Shown piece after piece: positions 48,060 through 59,552 of a stretch of DNA of 64,000 nt (position 1 is the first letter of the stretch; every line of letters starts with the position of its first letter). This DNA is from Dendrobium chrysotoxum (lineage: Eukaryota > Streptophyta > Magnoliopsida > Asparagales > Orchidaceae): the NCBI GenBank assembly GCA_019925795.1, contig CM034312.1:77813528-77877527 (forward strand). The letters run 5' to 3'. A model generated the notes under the pieces. It had not been told where the DNA came from and searched no databases. It was given only the letters and a program-made list of their open reading frames with translations. The position numbers were made by a program, and so were the translations under genes.

Positions 48060-48208
48060 TTAGACTTCATTCAAGATAGTATTCTTACTATTTTGATTTT
48101 TAGACCACATGCATAATTTCTATAGGTCATTGGTTTTTCGTCGCTTTTTAATAAATTTTTGTGTTGGGAATTCACTGCTTTCTACAACAACTTTTAAAAA
48201 ATTACTTT

Positions 48209-48316
48209 GGCTTCATTTGAGATAGCTTTTGGCTACTTTTTTTTTGTTATTTTCAAAAAATTCTTGTACTTTAAAGTTACTTTAGAAAACAGTAAGAAAA
48301 TTATTCCAAATGAAGT
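48209..48316. mobile_element. Decayed MITE of the 47940 family
   Basis: Starts ggcttcatttgagatagc and ends ttattccaaatgaag, imperfect inverted repeats about 108 bp apart with family-like middle sequence. No clear target duplication. Confidence 0.6.
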
Positions 48317-48571
48317 ATTTCTCCATAACAGCTTTATAACCACATTACAAAAAGCTTTAGCCTTCCCATACGGACCCTTAAAATTTAAAATAATTGATTG
48401 ATCAATTTTTGATTAGGATATAGAAATAAATTTTTTCATATAATAGAAACTCATGATATTTTTATGCATAAAAAATAATAATTATAATGAAAAAGATATA
48501 TGATAAAGAGTTTTTCTAAAAAAAAAAGTTATCTAATTTTGTATTTTTAATCAAATATGGATATCTCCATT

Positions 48572-48698
48572 ATTGCTTGTGACAGCTTTTTTGCTGCTTT
48601 CTAAAATTATTTTTTAATACAAAAATTTCTCGAAATAGAAATTTTTATGCTAGAAAGCCTTTTTAGAAAATAGTAAGAAAGCTATCCCAAACGAAGCC
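48572..48698. mobile_element. MITE of the 47940 family, left end degenerate
   Basis: The right terminus gctatcccaaacgaagcc is well kept. The left one is reduced to gcttgtgacagctttttt. It is directly followed by another family member. Confidence 0.6.
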
Positions 48699-48808
48699 CC
48701 ACGGCTTTCTTACTGCTTTTTAAAGTCGCTTTCTAGTACAAAAATTAAATTTTTTATGCTAAAAAGCTGCTTTAAGAAGCGGCCAAAAAGCCGTCCCAAA
48801 CGAAGCTT
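48699..48808. mobile_element. MITE of the 47940 family, left end truncated
   Basis: Abuts the previous copy. It begins at the family's inner cggctttcttactgc sequence and ends ccgtcccaaacgaagctt. The head-to-tail arrangement suggests one copy inserted into, or recombined with, another. Confidence 0.6.
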
Positions 48809-49402
48809 AGTTATGCCCATGAAAATCCTCTAGGAAAATAGCTAAATATATAAAAACACAATCTATTTATATGTTGCTTATCTAATTAATTTATATTAGA
48901 AATCTAGCCACTCTATTGAACTATTAGTGGCTCTCTTTGATCATATAATATATTTTTTTAAATAATAGCACATTAATATTATCTAAATTAATTGATTTTG
49001 AACTCATTAGATCCGTCTTATCGAGATAGCACATTTGACTATAAGATTGTGAAATTTAAAATTCATTGGATCATGTTAATGATCTTATGAAGTTTTTAGT
49101 TATATTTATGAATCTTATCAAACTCTTCTTGGCATCACTAAATTTGTCTTATTGAGATACATATTTCAGCTTTAGAACTGTTGAAAATGGAGCACAAATT
49201 GTCCCTATGTCTTTTTCAGAAGTTTCTAATTTAAATATTTGGACGCTTTGAGATCTAGAAACTTTTTCAAGGTCCATATCCTTGCCTCCTGAATTTTGAT
49301 ATCAATTCATCCTATTTTCAAAGATGAAAATTTATGAGTACGAAAACTAATCAATACTTCAAATTTTTGAGATGTAAAGTTTCAATTTCACAGAAAATTA
49401 TA
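48809..49402 (-). other. Non-coding DNA, possible old LTR sequence
   Basis: 49000-49200 repeats a pattern such as cttatcgagatagcacat then cttattgagatacata, like the reverse of blocks in the Tat LTR and in 51700-51800. No gene. Confidence 0.35.
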
Positions 49403-49410
49403 AGGCATGA

Positions 49411-50086
49411 TAGGGGTGTCAGAACGGGTCGACGAGTTGGGTTCGGGTCGAACCTGAGTTAATCAGGGTCTAAATGGGTCAACCCGAACCGACCCGTTTT
49501 TGCAAACAAGTCAAGTATTTCAACCCCGACCCAACCCTTGCGGGTTACTAGGTTGACCCGACACGACCCGCAAACCTGTTTGATTCACGGGCGAGTGCAT
49601 GACGGATTAGACTGTCTCGTGACCGGATAGCGAAAGTACGAGGTCTCATGACTGGATGGCGAACAGACCGATGCGGTCAGCAACTCGGCATCTCTTCGAA
49701 CACGCTCACCCGTTGGACTAGGCGCGGTCTCGTGAACGGACCGGCGTTGTGACTCGGTTGGCATCTCTTTAGACTTGTTGGACTAGTCCTAGACGGCTAG
49801 ATGCCTACGACTGGGTGTCAGGACCGGACGACGACTGACTGACGCGACTGGGTGGTGACTAACGTGATGGTGGGGACGAAGTGATGGAGGACAGACGCAT
49901 CTCTTCGGATTTCCCGGGGTCAAACCAGGTTAATCATTTAGCATTGCCGGGTCAACTCAAACCCGACCCGATTTCGCAAACGAATCGAAAACTCAAACCT
50001 GAGCCCAACCCGTATGGTAAACAGGTAGACCCGAATCCGAAATTTTTTTGATCGGATTTCGGGCCTTGTTAGATTTTGACACCCTA
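49411..50086. mobile_element. Non-autonomous hAT element
   Basis: Ends TAGGGGTGTCA and TGACACCCTA are inverted repeats fitting hAT termini. They are flanked by 8-bp duplications aggcatga (49403-49410) and aggcacga (50087-50094), 7 of 8 identical. The subterminal regions are dense in gacccg/cgggtc words. A GC-rich centre (49570-49920) is unlike its surroundings and has no open frame of note. No transposase. Confidence 0.8.
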
Positions 50087-50479
50087 AGGCACGACCATTT
50101 TTTAGATCTACCTTTAGAGTGTTGAATCTAATAATTTTTTCTCAATCATAATTTACCCTTAAATAAAATTGGCATGTTGTTATATATACATACATTTATA
50201 TATAAAAGGAAATTGCCCAAAAATCTCTTAATTTGTTAAAAACTATTCTCAAAATCTCTGATTAGGCTTCAAATTGAGAGAAATTGAGTTCAAAATAATA
50301 ATATGAATACATATTAAATCAGAATATTTTAATAAGGATTAATTTCAAAAGTATTAAATTTATCTTAAGAAAAATATAATCTATGAATTATTAATAAATA
50401 TATATATCGCACTCTTCTTAAAATACCTAAAAAATGGCTTCATCACATAGGCATAACATCTATCAAAAAAAATATATAC

Positions 50480-51300
50480 ATATCAGACTTAGAAGTGGCA
50501 GTTGAATTATTTTTATTGAGTGTTGGAATATCTGTAGGAGTTTATTCAACTTTCATTGTAGGAGAATCATTGAACAGTTAGAGTTATCATCAAATGATGT
50601 AGAGTACTAATGTCGGTTACTTCATATAGGAGAGGAGACAAGATGATTGAAAATATTAGTTTAAAATGTTAGTAGTTGATAAACCTCTGGTATTAGTCAA
50701 AGGGAAACATTGGGCAATTGTTTATTAGGAATTTTAAGTGTCATGAGATGTTTGATGATTAATTCAGTCATTCTTCTTATCAAAGGGGATACTAATAGCT
50801 AAAAAGGTAGGTGTTGAACATCAATGAATGAGAACATCGGATATCAATGGAGGACAAACAGGGGCGGATCCAGCTTCTTTTTTCAGGGTGGGCAAAAAAA
50901 AAAAATTTGTAGGGGATGGACAAAGACGCTTAAGATTGATAAAATTAGGACAAAAATAATTTTTGAGGGGGACAAAATATCCAAAATATTTCAAAATATC
51001 TCCTCCAAATATTTTAAAAAAAATTTTTGAGGGTGGGCAAATGCCCACCCTTGGTACAATGGGGATCCGCCAATAGGACAAATGTCCTACTTTGATGGAT
51101 GACAAACATCTGCCATTGGTAGAGCATAACTGCTTGTCAATGGTGGGTATCGAGCTTGTAACTTGGCTAATGGTAAGCTTTGGGCATTGGTCGGCAACGA
51201 GCAGCGGCTTTAGTTGACAATGGAGGCCGGGCATTACACGCTAATTGTCAAAGCTATATAATTCTTGAAGACCTAGAATTCTCTCCACCAAAGTCTCTCT
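50480..51300. repeat. Dispersed repeat shared with 61650-62260, interrupted by a MITE
   Basis: Blocks including cagtcattcttctta near 50765 and a series of ggcattggt-type words recur at 61650-62260. It looks like a non-coding retroelement part. The hAT MITE at 50859-51074 is inserted into it. Confidence 0.45.
50859..51074. mobile_element. hAT-type MITE with perfect 8-bp target duplication
   Basis: 216 bp with ends caggggcggatcc and ggatccgccaat and inner inverted blocks agggtgggcaaa and ttgcccaccctt. Flanking AGGACAAA is repeated exactly (50851-50858 and 51075-51082). This 'ggggcggatcc' terminus is common in plant genomes. The frames read through it are not genes. Confidence 0.85.
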
Positions 51301-52302
51301 ATAATCTCCTCGAAATTCTAAAAGCATAATACTGGTATAAGTTCTAGTAAGGTCAGCATGGTTTTTTTGGGAGATTTAAATACATATCACTTTATACTAC
51401 TCTATTTACATATTTAACATCTGAAACTTTAATATTACATACATACCATCCTTAGTTCATTTTCATATCAAATATGAGTAATAGAAATGAAAATATGAGT
51501 GGTAGGAAAGAAATATAAGTGATATATTTGATATTAAAATAATATAGGGTGGTATGCATGTAATATTAAAGTTTTAGGTGTTAGCTATGTAAATAGGTTG
51601 TTATAAAGTGGTATGTATGTAAATTTCTCTTTTTTTATCAGGCACACCATCAGATAATCAAATTTGATCTCTAATATTTGTAAAAAAATCAATGCTTTAA
51701 GTATTTAGAAATAGATGAAATTAAGGTCATCTGATTCATCTACAAGATATACTCATTTGCTCTAAGAACGAGAAGTTTAGAGGTCGGTTTATCTCATAAA
51801 TAGTCTTATGAAGTTTTTTTTATTATAAATTTAAGTACTTGATTAAGATTCATTTTGAATCAAATCAACGTGTTCTTCAAACCAAAATATTCTTTGAATA
51901 ACTAGAGTTGTCTCTATGATACCCTTATTAATTTCTACTTAGACTTACTAAAGCAGTTCAAATGGTCACTTTCATATAAATTTCTAATTTGAAGATTCAT
52001 ATGCTTCATGATCTAAAAATGTGCTCAAGATTCAAGTTTTGTCTGATGAATTTTTTCTCATGACATATTTGTTGAAATAAAAAATCACAATGTAAGATAA
52101 ATTGTAGCCACAAACACTAACTTGTAAAGCAAGTAGTTTTTCCCTCAACTCTATCTTAAGAAATGTTTTTTAAAACATTTGCCCCAAATTTCTCTCAAGT
52201 TGCTCAAAATTGCTTTCAGAATTTGTATTTGGATTAAAAGTGCCAAAATTAGGTTTGAAACACCAAATTTTTCAAAGAACCCACAAGACCTTGCTCATTC
52301 TC
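51301..52302. other. Unassigned AT-rich DNA
   Basis: No gene or clear element termini. Some words (ctacaagatatactcat near 51740) resemble the old LTR sequence at 49000-49200. Confidence 0.35.
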
Positions 52303-52334
<32 letters not shown>

Positions 52335-52440
52335 TGCTTTATCTCTTTTAGTCCTTTTTTTTTGGACAGTTAGGAGATTCGAGCCCGGGTGAGATGAGAG
52401 GAACGTGTTCCATCGACCACTCGGCCGCATACCTGATCTC
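52303..52440 (-). mobile_element. tRNA-derived SINE with poly(T)-type tail
   Basis: On the minus strand an A-box-like tgcggccgagtgg (52429-52417) and a B-box-like ggctcgaatctcc (52385-52373) are spaced as in a tRNA gene with a Ser-like head. They are followed by about 40 bp and then a run of 29 T (plus strand A, 52303-52331). It does not fold as a complete tRNA and has no acceptor stem. No target duplication was found. Confidence 0.7.
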
Positions 52441-53165
52441 CTATTAGTTTTTTTTTTCATTTTAAGCTTTGTTTCGTTTTTTATTTTTTAACTCGCTTCT
52501 TTTTACATTGCTTCTGGTTGAATTGTAAAGTGTTATGCCGAGTTTTATTTAAACTTAGGCTATATTTGGAATCATTTTTTTATTATTTTTAAAGTAGTTT
52601 TCTAATATAAAAATTTCTAATTCAATAAGTTTTTATACTAAAAAATTACTTTAGAAAGCAGCAAAAAAAATATCATAGGCTTCTATTAGGATAATTTTCT
52701 TACTGTTTTTCAACAACAATTTTTAGCATAAATTTTTTAAAAAATTTGTCTCAAAAGTCACCTTACTAGAATCTAGCAGCACCCTTAATTTAAAAAAAAA
52801 AAAAAATTTTGAAATAAGCATATCCGACACCAAAAATGGTCTCTAACAAGGACAGATCGGCCCAGGAACCATCCAGCGGTATGGTAAGTGGCAATGTATG
52901 GAACCTAGCCCACGCATGCTCCCGATTTTTATTATGTAGTTAAGGATTGCCCTTTTAAAAAAGAATAATTAAAATTGGCCATTAAGTCTTGAAAAATCTT
53001 ATAAAAATTCAGTTTATATTTTCTCTCCCTTATCTCCCAATTCCTATAAAGTTTCTACAAACATTTTATGAGGTATCAAAATTTTCATTCTTAGGCCATA
53101 ATTTTCCTCTTAAATAGTAAAAAATATATACTTGAGCCATAACTATGAGCGACAATTGAGATTAA
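52441..53165. other. Non-coding DNA with MITE-like debris
   Basis: 52556-52690 resembles a strongly decayed member of the 47940 MITE family (ggctatatttggaatca at the left, atatcataggc at the right). No gene. Confidence 0.4.
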
Positions 53166-53284
53166 GGCTTCGTTTGGGATGACTTTCTTATTGCTTCTAA
53201 AAGTAGCTTTTTAATACAAAAATTAAAATATTTATACTAGAAAACTGCTTTAAAAGTAGTAAAAAAATCATCCCAAACGAAGCC
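53166..53284. mobile_element. Tourist-like MITE of the 47940 family
   Basis: 119 bp. Ends ggcttcgtttgggatga and tcatcccaaacgaagcc are perfectly inverted, and the arms pair along most of their length. Flanks are taa and tat, so the 3-bp target duplication is no longer exact. Confidence 0.8.
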
Positions 53285-53286
53285 TA

Positions 53287-53505
53287 TAAGGTTTGTTTCG
53301 GATAGCTTTCTCACTATTTTATTTTTTTGACAGCAATCATAATTTTGTTTGGCTACTATTTTCTTGTTGCTTTCTTATTATTTTTCAAAAATTTTTATGA
53401 TGAAAATATGTATTTTACAGTCAGAATAGTTAAGTTATTTTACCCACAGCAATTTCAAAATCAAGTTTTATAAATAATTGTAGCTATCCCAAACATACTC
53501 TAATA
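53287..53505. mobile_element. Longer MITE-like element related to 63752-63969
   Basis: Left end ggtttgtttcggatagct and right end agctatcccaaacatact form imperfect inverted repeats. It directly follows the previous MITE. Confidence 0.5.
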
Positions 53506-54053
53506 ATACTTGCAATGAGGTTCTAATTTTCATATAAAAGGGGTTGTTTTGCATTTAGTGGATTTATTAAATTTGGAGAGAGGTGTCTGATATTAATAAA
53601 AATCTCTACAATAATGTTACAATCTTTCTCAAAAAATGGGCTAACTTTTCTCATTGAACTAATTAGAAATGAGGAGAGGCGTTTGAAATTTATAATTTCT
53701 ATAACGTGGCTCTAATTTTTCTCTAAATTTAGATAAGTTGTCATTATTGGATTGATTAGTTCTAAGAAAAGAAGTTTGATGTTCATAATCTCTACGATGA
53801 GGTTTTGACATTCTCTGAAAAATATTAGGAGTCCTAGCCTAATTGAAATTATTCAATTAGTGTGAGTTATATATTATAAATTATGCATTTTCCATAACTA
53901 TACGAGGCATTAATTCAATATAATAAACATAAACTATGATAGGTGGACGTCATAACTACTCTCTACATAAAAGAGGATAACGTTTGATTCGAAAGAAGAG
54001 TATCATATGTCGATAGTTTATAGACATCATATAACAACACAAATATTTTTAAA

Positions 54054-54350
54054 TGAAAATTTAAATTTCTGTTTGAACTGGAGAGCATCGACGTTGTGCT
54101 TGCTAGCATTGCAGGGCTAGGCTTAAGAGCACAGCGGCACCATAAATCATCGTCGTGGCATTGAAGCCTATGTTCTACAGTAATTTTGAATTGAACATGC
54201 AGCGCTGGGTTAGAGTGTTGGGACGCTAAATCACTAACAATGTTTTTATTTATATTTCAATCAAATCCAAAGCTCTAAAAGCTCTTCAGCCCCGCCACCT
54301 CACCCACATTCTCTTGGCTTGCCATGGAAGAAGAGAGGGAGAGGGAGAGA
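54054..54350 (+). mobile_element. LTR fragment of the local gypsy family
   Basis: 54054-54240 resembles the short LTR at 61430-61500 and, inverted, 55720-55790 (gcttgctagcattgcagg block). It ends in a GA-rich stretch (54329-54352) into which the next element is inserted. Confidence 0.4.
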
Positions 54351-54352
54351 GG

Positions 54353-55799
54353 TGTGACACCCCATAATCTAATTTGGAAGAAAATTTCATTTATCTTTTA
54401 GTATACAACAACTAGAGCTACCTAATTTATTTTATCAGTATAAATATTAGCAAAAATAAGGCTATTGATCAAACATTAATATACATCTATATTTATTACT
54501 CCCAAAATTATATATACTACTCAGGAAACCTACAACCATATCATGTCTATCCAAAATTGAGTACAAAAGAATAACTAAACAAAAAATACTGAACCCGAGG
54601 AATAATGATCAATCTCTCCCTCCTGATCCTCTACCCTGATCTAAAATTATATAAGATCACTAAATTCTACAATTGAATTCAAAGTACGATAAAATAATAA
54701 TATGCATATCATCAGTCAATTTATAGCAGTGGCATTCATATAATCATGAATTAGTGTATAAATAATAAAAAATATATATAATAACAATAAAGTCGTAAGA
54801 TAGTACGGTGCATAAGACAGTAAAATAGCACACTACATAAACAACAAAGTCTATAAATTAGTGAAATCAGCACGGCGTTCAATCATAAAGCGGTGACATA
54901 TTATATCTTAGTAATACTATTCAATCAGCAAGGAAAGCACATCAATGCAGGGAAATTTATATAAAAGTAACAAGAACAATATATCACATGCTCGAATATT
55001 AGTCTATATCAGTAATAATTCAGTATATTACATTTGTTCAGCATATATATCATATGATTTTATATCAGTGAATTAGTAAATAATGAATCAATAACAGTAG
55101 TAGTACCAATGAATCAGTAAAAGAAAATAAAAATTATATCAGTATCAGTGTTTTCTATAACAGTAATAGTAAGGCCGTACAGTAATAATAATAGTAACAT
55201 CAATGGTAATAGCACATTAGTATAGTAACAGTAAGACCATACAATAATAGTGAATCAGTAGCATGTATTTTAGTAATTATGCTAAACAAGTAAGTCTTGA
55301 CTAAAGTAATATTTTTTCAGTATCAATAGTAGTAATCAGTAATTGTTGGCTTAGTAATTAAAGTCATCACTCTTTGCCCGTTAGCACGATAATCATCTTC
55401 TTATAACTCCTAATCAGTGAATCTCATGCGAATTAGTAGAGGATAACCCCAAACAATAATATTTAAAGGAAAGTCTTTCATCCCACCATCCTATACAGGT
55501 TGGTTATTCTCCAGTCAATCTTAGTAAATAACCAGTCCTTACTTGTTCTCACACACATTATTCTCACAGAATTATAATAGAAATAATGACCATCTATTAC
55601 TCAACCACACACTACTATTCATTCCTAATGCCTATTTTAGCAATATGCTTACAATGAACTATCAATTTCTATTTAATAAAATTCATACAAAATATAATAT
55701 TATAGAGACTTAAATGTTACGATTGTATTTCCTAGCCCTGCTACACTTACAAGCCTAGCGCCTCGGTGCTCACAAGCTCAGCATCGTTGCACTATAGTT

Positions 55800-55840
<41 letters not shown>

Positions 55841-55866
55841 ACATTTTGTATTTTCAGGTTATTATA
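54353..55866 (-). repeat. 3' LTR of gag-only element 2
   Basis: 1514 bp, from TGTGACACCCC to ggttattata on the plus strand. Direct repeat of 57437-59094. It contains an (AT)n run at 55803-55837. Confidence 0.8.
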
Positions 55867-55880
55867 ATCTACCCACCTTA
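55867..55880 (-). other. Polypurine tract of element 2
   Basis: The minus strand reads ttaaggtgggtagat immediately before the LTR start TATAATAACC. The same arrangement is seen at 25949 and 61381. Confidence 0.65.
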
Positions 55881-56329
55881 AAAAAATATCTTCCTTGATA
55901 TTTTCCTTAAGGATTTGGGCACAAAACTAGTATAAATCAAATATGTATGATCAAAATTTTAAATCTCAAATGAAATAAAAACACATTAAAGAATTCACGT
56001 CAAATCAATAATCATTTTCCTTTATATGATCATGTAATTCATTATATCATATGTTATCCACTTATGCATGTTATGCTATATCATGCAATCATTCAAATCA
56101 AATTCTTACTAGTAGAAGTTTTAGGTCGTTTTTGCTTTTTTAGATACTATAAGTTATACACACATGGCATCACTGGAGTAGGTACAGTCGATCATGGGTA
56201 ACAGTCTCCCTCTGATTACCACTGACGACTCTATCATTAGTCCTATTGGTTAATCTTTCATTATAAGCTCTTGACTCGCAATCCTTTATTCTTCAATCTT
56301 TTTGGACAATCCTGTATTAGAATCAATTC

Positions 56330-57190
56330 TTCCTCCAAATCCCCTGTGAGGATAATCTACTATCTTGTGTCCTTGTTGTCCACAGTGAAAACATCACCTT
56401 ATTAATAGGTAGCACTGACTTAAATGTCTTCATCCATAATGAATACACTTGCCATAATTGTCGGTAGATGTTATCAATCAAGATCCCCTTGAATCACTAT
56501 AGCAACTTTTCTTATCACCGTCTCTGTCTTTATCCCTTCTTGTCTCATCTCTACTCCTCCTCCTCCTATTGATATTATATCTAGATCTCTCATTATGCCT
56601 AAATGTTTGTACTGCCAAACCAATCTCTGTGCCTACTCTACCAACTCAAAAAACTCTTGAATCCATAGAGGCACTGATGTATGTCTTAGCTCTCGATTCA
56701 ACCCCATATAAATCTATAATATTTTTCTTCAATGGTGGGGATCAAGTGAGGAGCATATCTATCCAATATAGTAAACTCAGACTCATACTACATCATTGTC
56801 TTGTGTCCCTACTCCAACTTGATAAATGCTTCTTGTATCTGTCTTCGAGCTGAATATGGTACATATCATATCCTGAATATTGTAGTGAACTCATCCTAAG
56901 TGATCTCACCATTTGTCTTTTCTTGGAACTTCTCTCTGCTATCCAACCCACCATCTCTCTACCTCCTTTAAATAGGAACACAACTAATGGTACCTTCTTA
57001 TTCTATAAAAATTGCATACTATCGAAGATCTTTTTTATCCTCTGTAACCAATTTTTCTTAGACTGGGGTCCTACAACTCCTTTTAATAATAAAGGCTTCA
57101 GCTTATGGAATGTCTGCAAATGCTTATTCCTCTCTTCCTCCTTACTTCCAACTTACTTACTCTGTGCATCCCCCATCATCGATGTTATAA
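56330..57190 (-). pseudogene. Decayed gag of element 2
   Basis: Minus-strand blocks in order are KLKPLLLKG (near 57105), WLQRIKKIFDSMQF (near 57045), VFLFKGG (near 56975), YGVESRAKTYI (near 56700), an Arg/Asp-rich linker, and the knuckle CFHCGQQGHKIVDY, whose last Cys is replaced by Tyr (near 56395-56350). This is the retrotransposon gag order of capsid-like domain, basic linker and CCHC knuckle. Stops and frameshifts are present. Plus-strand frames here are shadows. Confidence 0.8.
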
Positions 57191-57421
57191 CAACGGCTAA
57201 GTACATAACACTGTCTGATGGTACTGGAGCTGCATTATGTTACTCATTAGGTATATTTGGCTCTCAAAGATTCATTTTAAATGTTTACTTACATAATTTT
57301 ATTTAATCTAAATAATTCACACATATAATCAATTATGTATGCAAAGTAATACACTTTAGTTTACCCCACTCACAATCAATTTTTACAGCTGTGGTAACAA
57401 TCAATTCTTCTAATAATGTTA

Positions 57422-57432
57422 CTTTGATACCA
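57422..57432 (-). other. Primer-binding site, tRNA-iMet type
   Basis: The minus strand reads TGGTATCAAAG five bases inside the 5' LTR end, matching the usual plant TGGTATCAGAGC site complementary to initiator tRNA-Met at 10 of 11 positions. Confidence 0.8.
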
Positions 57433-57436
57433 TTCT

Positions 57437-59094
57437 TGTGACGCCTAGAATCAAATTTGAATGAATTATCCTTTTATATTTTAATATACAATAATTAGAG
57501 TAACCTAATTTCTTCTATCTGTATAAATATCAACATAAATAAAGCAATTGATCAAATATTAATATACATCAGTATGCATTACACCCAAAATCATATATAC
57601 TACTCAAGAATCTTATAATTATATCATTTCTATCCGAATCCTGAGTATAAAAGAATAATTAAACATAAGAAACTGAATTGAGAAATCCTAATCAATCTCT
57701 CCATCTTGAGCATCTACCCTAACATGAAATTATTTAAACCACATATAATAAGCTCAAAAGTCCAATAGGTTATTAAATTCTACACTTAAATTTAAAGCAT
57801 GATAAAGAAATAATATGCTGTCATTTGTCAATTCATAGCAGTAGTATTCACATGATCATGAATTAGTACATAAATAATAAAAAATCACATACAATAATAG
57901 TAAAGTCGGTAAACCAGTAAGATAGTACAGTGTAGAAGCTAGTAAAATAGTATAATGCATAAATAGTAAAATCTTTAAATCAATAAAATTAGAACGGTGT
58001 TCAATCATAATACGTTTATAAATCATATCTCAGTAATACTATTCAATCAGTAAGGAAAGCGTATCATTGCAGGGAAAATTGTATAAAAGACACAGTAATA
58101 ATGTATCACAACCTCTGCATATTAGTTTATATCTATAAAAGTTCAGAATCTTAATATGTTTAACATATATATCACATGTTTTTATATCAATGAATCAGTA
58201 AACAATTAATCAATAATAGCAGTAATCTAATGAATCAATAATAGTAAATCAAAACTGTATCAATAGTACTTTTATTAGAAATAATAATAGTAAAGTGTAT
58301 AGTAATAATAACATTAACAATAATGGTAATAGTACATTAGTACAATAATTGTAAGATCATATAGCAATAGTGAATCTGTAGCATGCATTTTAATAATCAC
58401 ACTAAACAAGTAAAAGCCCTAGATAAAATGGTATTTTTCAGCATTAGTAATCAGTAACCATTGGCTTAATAAAGTCTTCCCTCTTTGCCAGTAAATACAA
58501 TAACCATCTCCTTATAACTCTCAATTAGGAAATCACGTGAATCAATAGAGGATAACACCAAATCATAATATTTAAAGAAAAATTCATCAGCCTATCCTGT
58601 ATATGCCAGTCAGTCTCCAGCCAACATCTGTGAATAACCAGTCCTTACTTATTCCCACACATATTATTTTTATAATTTTATAATAGCAATAGTGACTAGT
58701 TATTACTCAACCAAACACTAGTATTCATTTCCAATAGTTATTTTAGCAATATGCTTATAATAGACTGTCAAATTCTATTTAAGGAAATTCATACAAAATA
58801 TAATATCTTTCATTCTACCCAATAAAATTCAAAAATAATATTATACTCAAAATATTAAGAATATTCAATGCAATAATTTATAAAAAGTTACACGATAGAA
58901 GTTTAATAGAACAGAGAAAAATATAAAAATTTATTTTAAGAAGAATCCAGTGGTCAAAATTAAAATATTTTAAAACAAAGATATGATTAGAGTCACCTAC
59001 CTTGAGTGGAATATATATAATTTTGTTAGTGGCCTGTAGTTCAAACAATAGTTCTATATTTTTCTAAAACATTTCATATTTTTGGGTTATCATA
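57437..59094 (-). repeat. 5' LTR of gag-only element 2
   Basis: 1658 bp, TGTGACGCC to ggttatcata on the plus strand. It aligns with 54353-55866 throughout (ctccttataact, agtccttact and agtaatactattcaatcag blocks) but is clearly diverged, so the insertion is not young. Confidence 0.8.
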
Positions 59095-59097
59095 GAG

Positions 59098-59125
59098 GGG
59101 GAGAGAGAGAGAGAGAGAGAGAGAA
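59098..59125. repeat. (GA)n microsatellite
   Basis: Dinucleotide run beside the element 2 insertion point. The left flank is also GA-rich (54329-54352), so the target was a GA repeat. Confidence 0.95.
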
Positions 59126-59552
59126 AGCTAATTTTAGTTATTTTTTTCTATTGCTTCAATTAGAAAAAATTTTCTGATTGTTATATGTGACCTGAATCTC
59201 ACTCTGATTTTCAATAATTGAGTTTGATGAAATTAATCACTCCTAAATTGATTAAAATATATTCTTTTCTGATTTACCATACTTTATAATGTAACTTTTT
59301 ATATATAATATATACAAACTTTATGAATATTTTGACTGTAAAATTATTGAATTTCACTAAGTAAAATAAAAATTATAATTTTTTTGAAGTTACAGATTAA
59401 TATACAGATTTCTTGTATTTTATTGATATAAGCATTTTATGTTGCATTTCATTCATAAATGAGATATTGATATAAGTGATATGAAATAAATGAAGTATTT
59501 GCATGTAAACAAGGAAGACTTACTATTAACAATATAATTAATGCAAGTTAAC

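Larger units (their letters stand above)
54353..59094 (-). mobile_element. Non-autonomous gag-only Ty3/gypsy element 2
   Basis: Complete layout on the minus strand: 5' LTR (59094-57437), tRNA-iMet primer site, gag, polypurine tract, 3' LTR (55866-54353). The internal region is only 1.57 kb and holds gag without any pol domain. The insertion lies in GA-rich DNA on both sides (gagagagg left, gaggggg right), so the 5-bp target duplication cannot be fixed exactly. It matches element 1 at 24228-29009 in layout and sequence. Confidence 0.85.

Noticed and set aside
52373..52440. Possible tRNA-Ser gene
   Set aside because: A and B boxes are present, but there is no paired acceptor stem and no intact anticodon arm, and a long T tail follows. 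It is better explained as a SINE.
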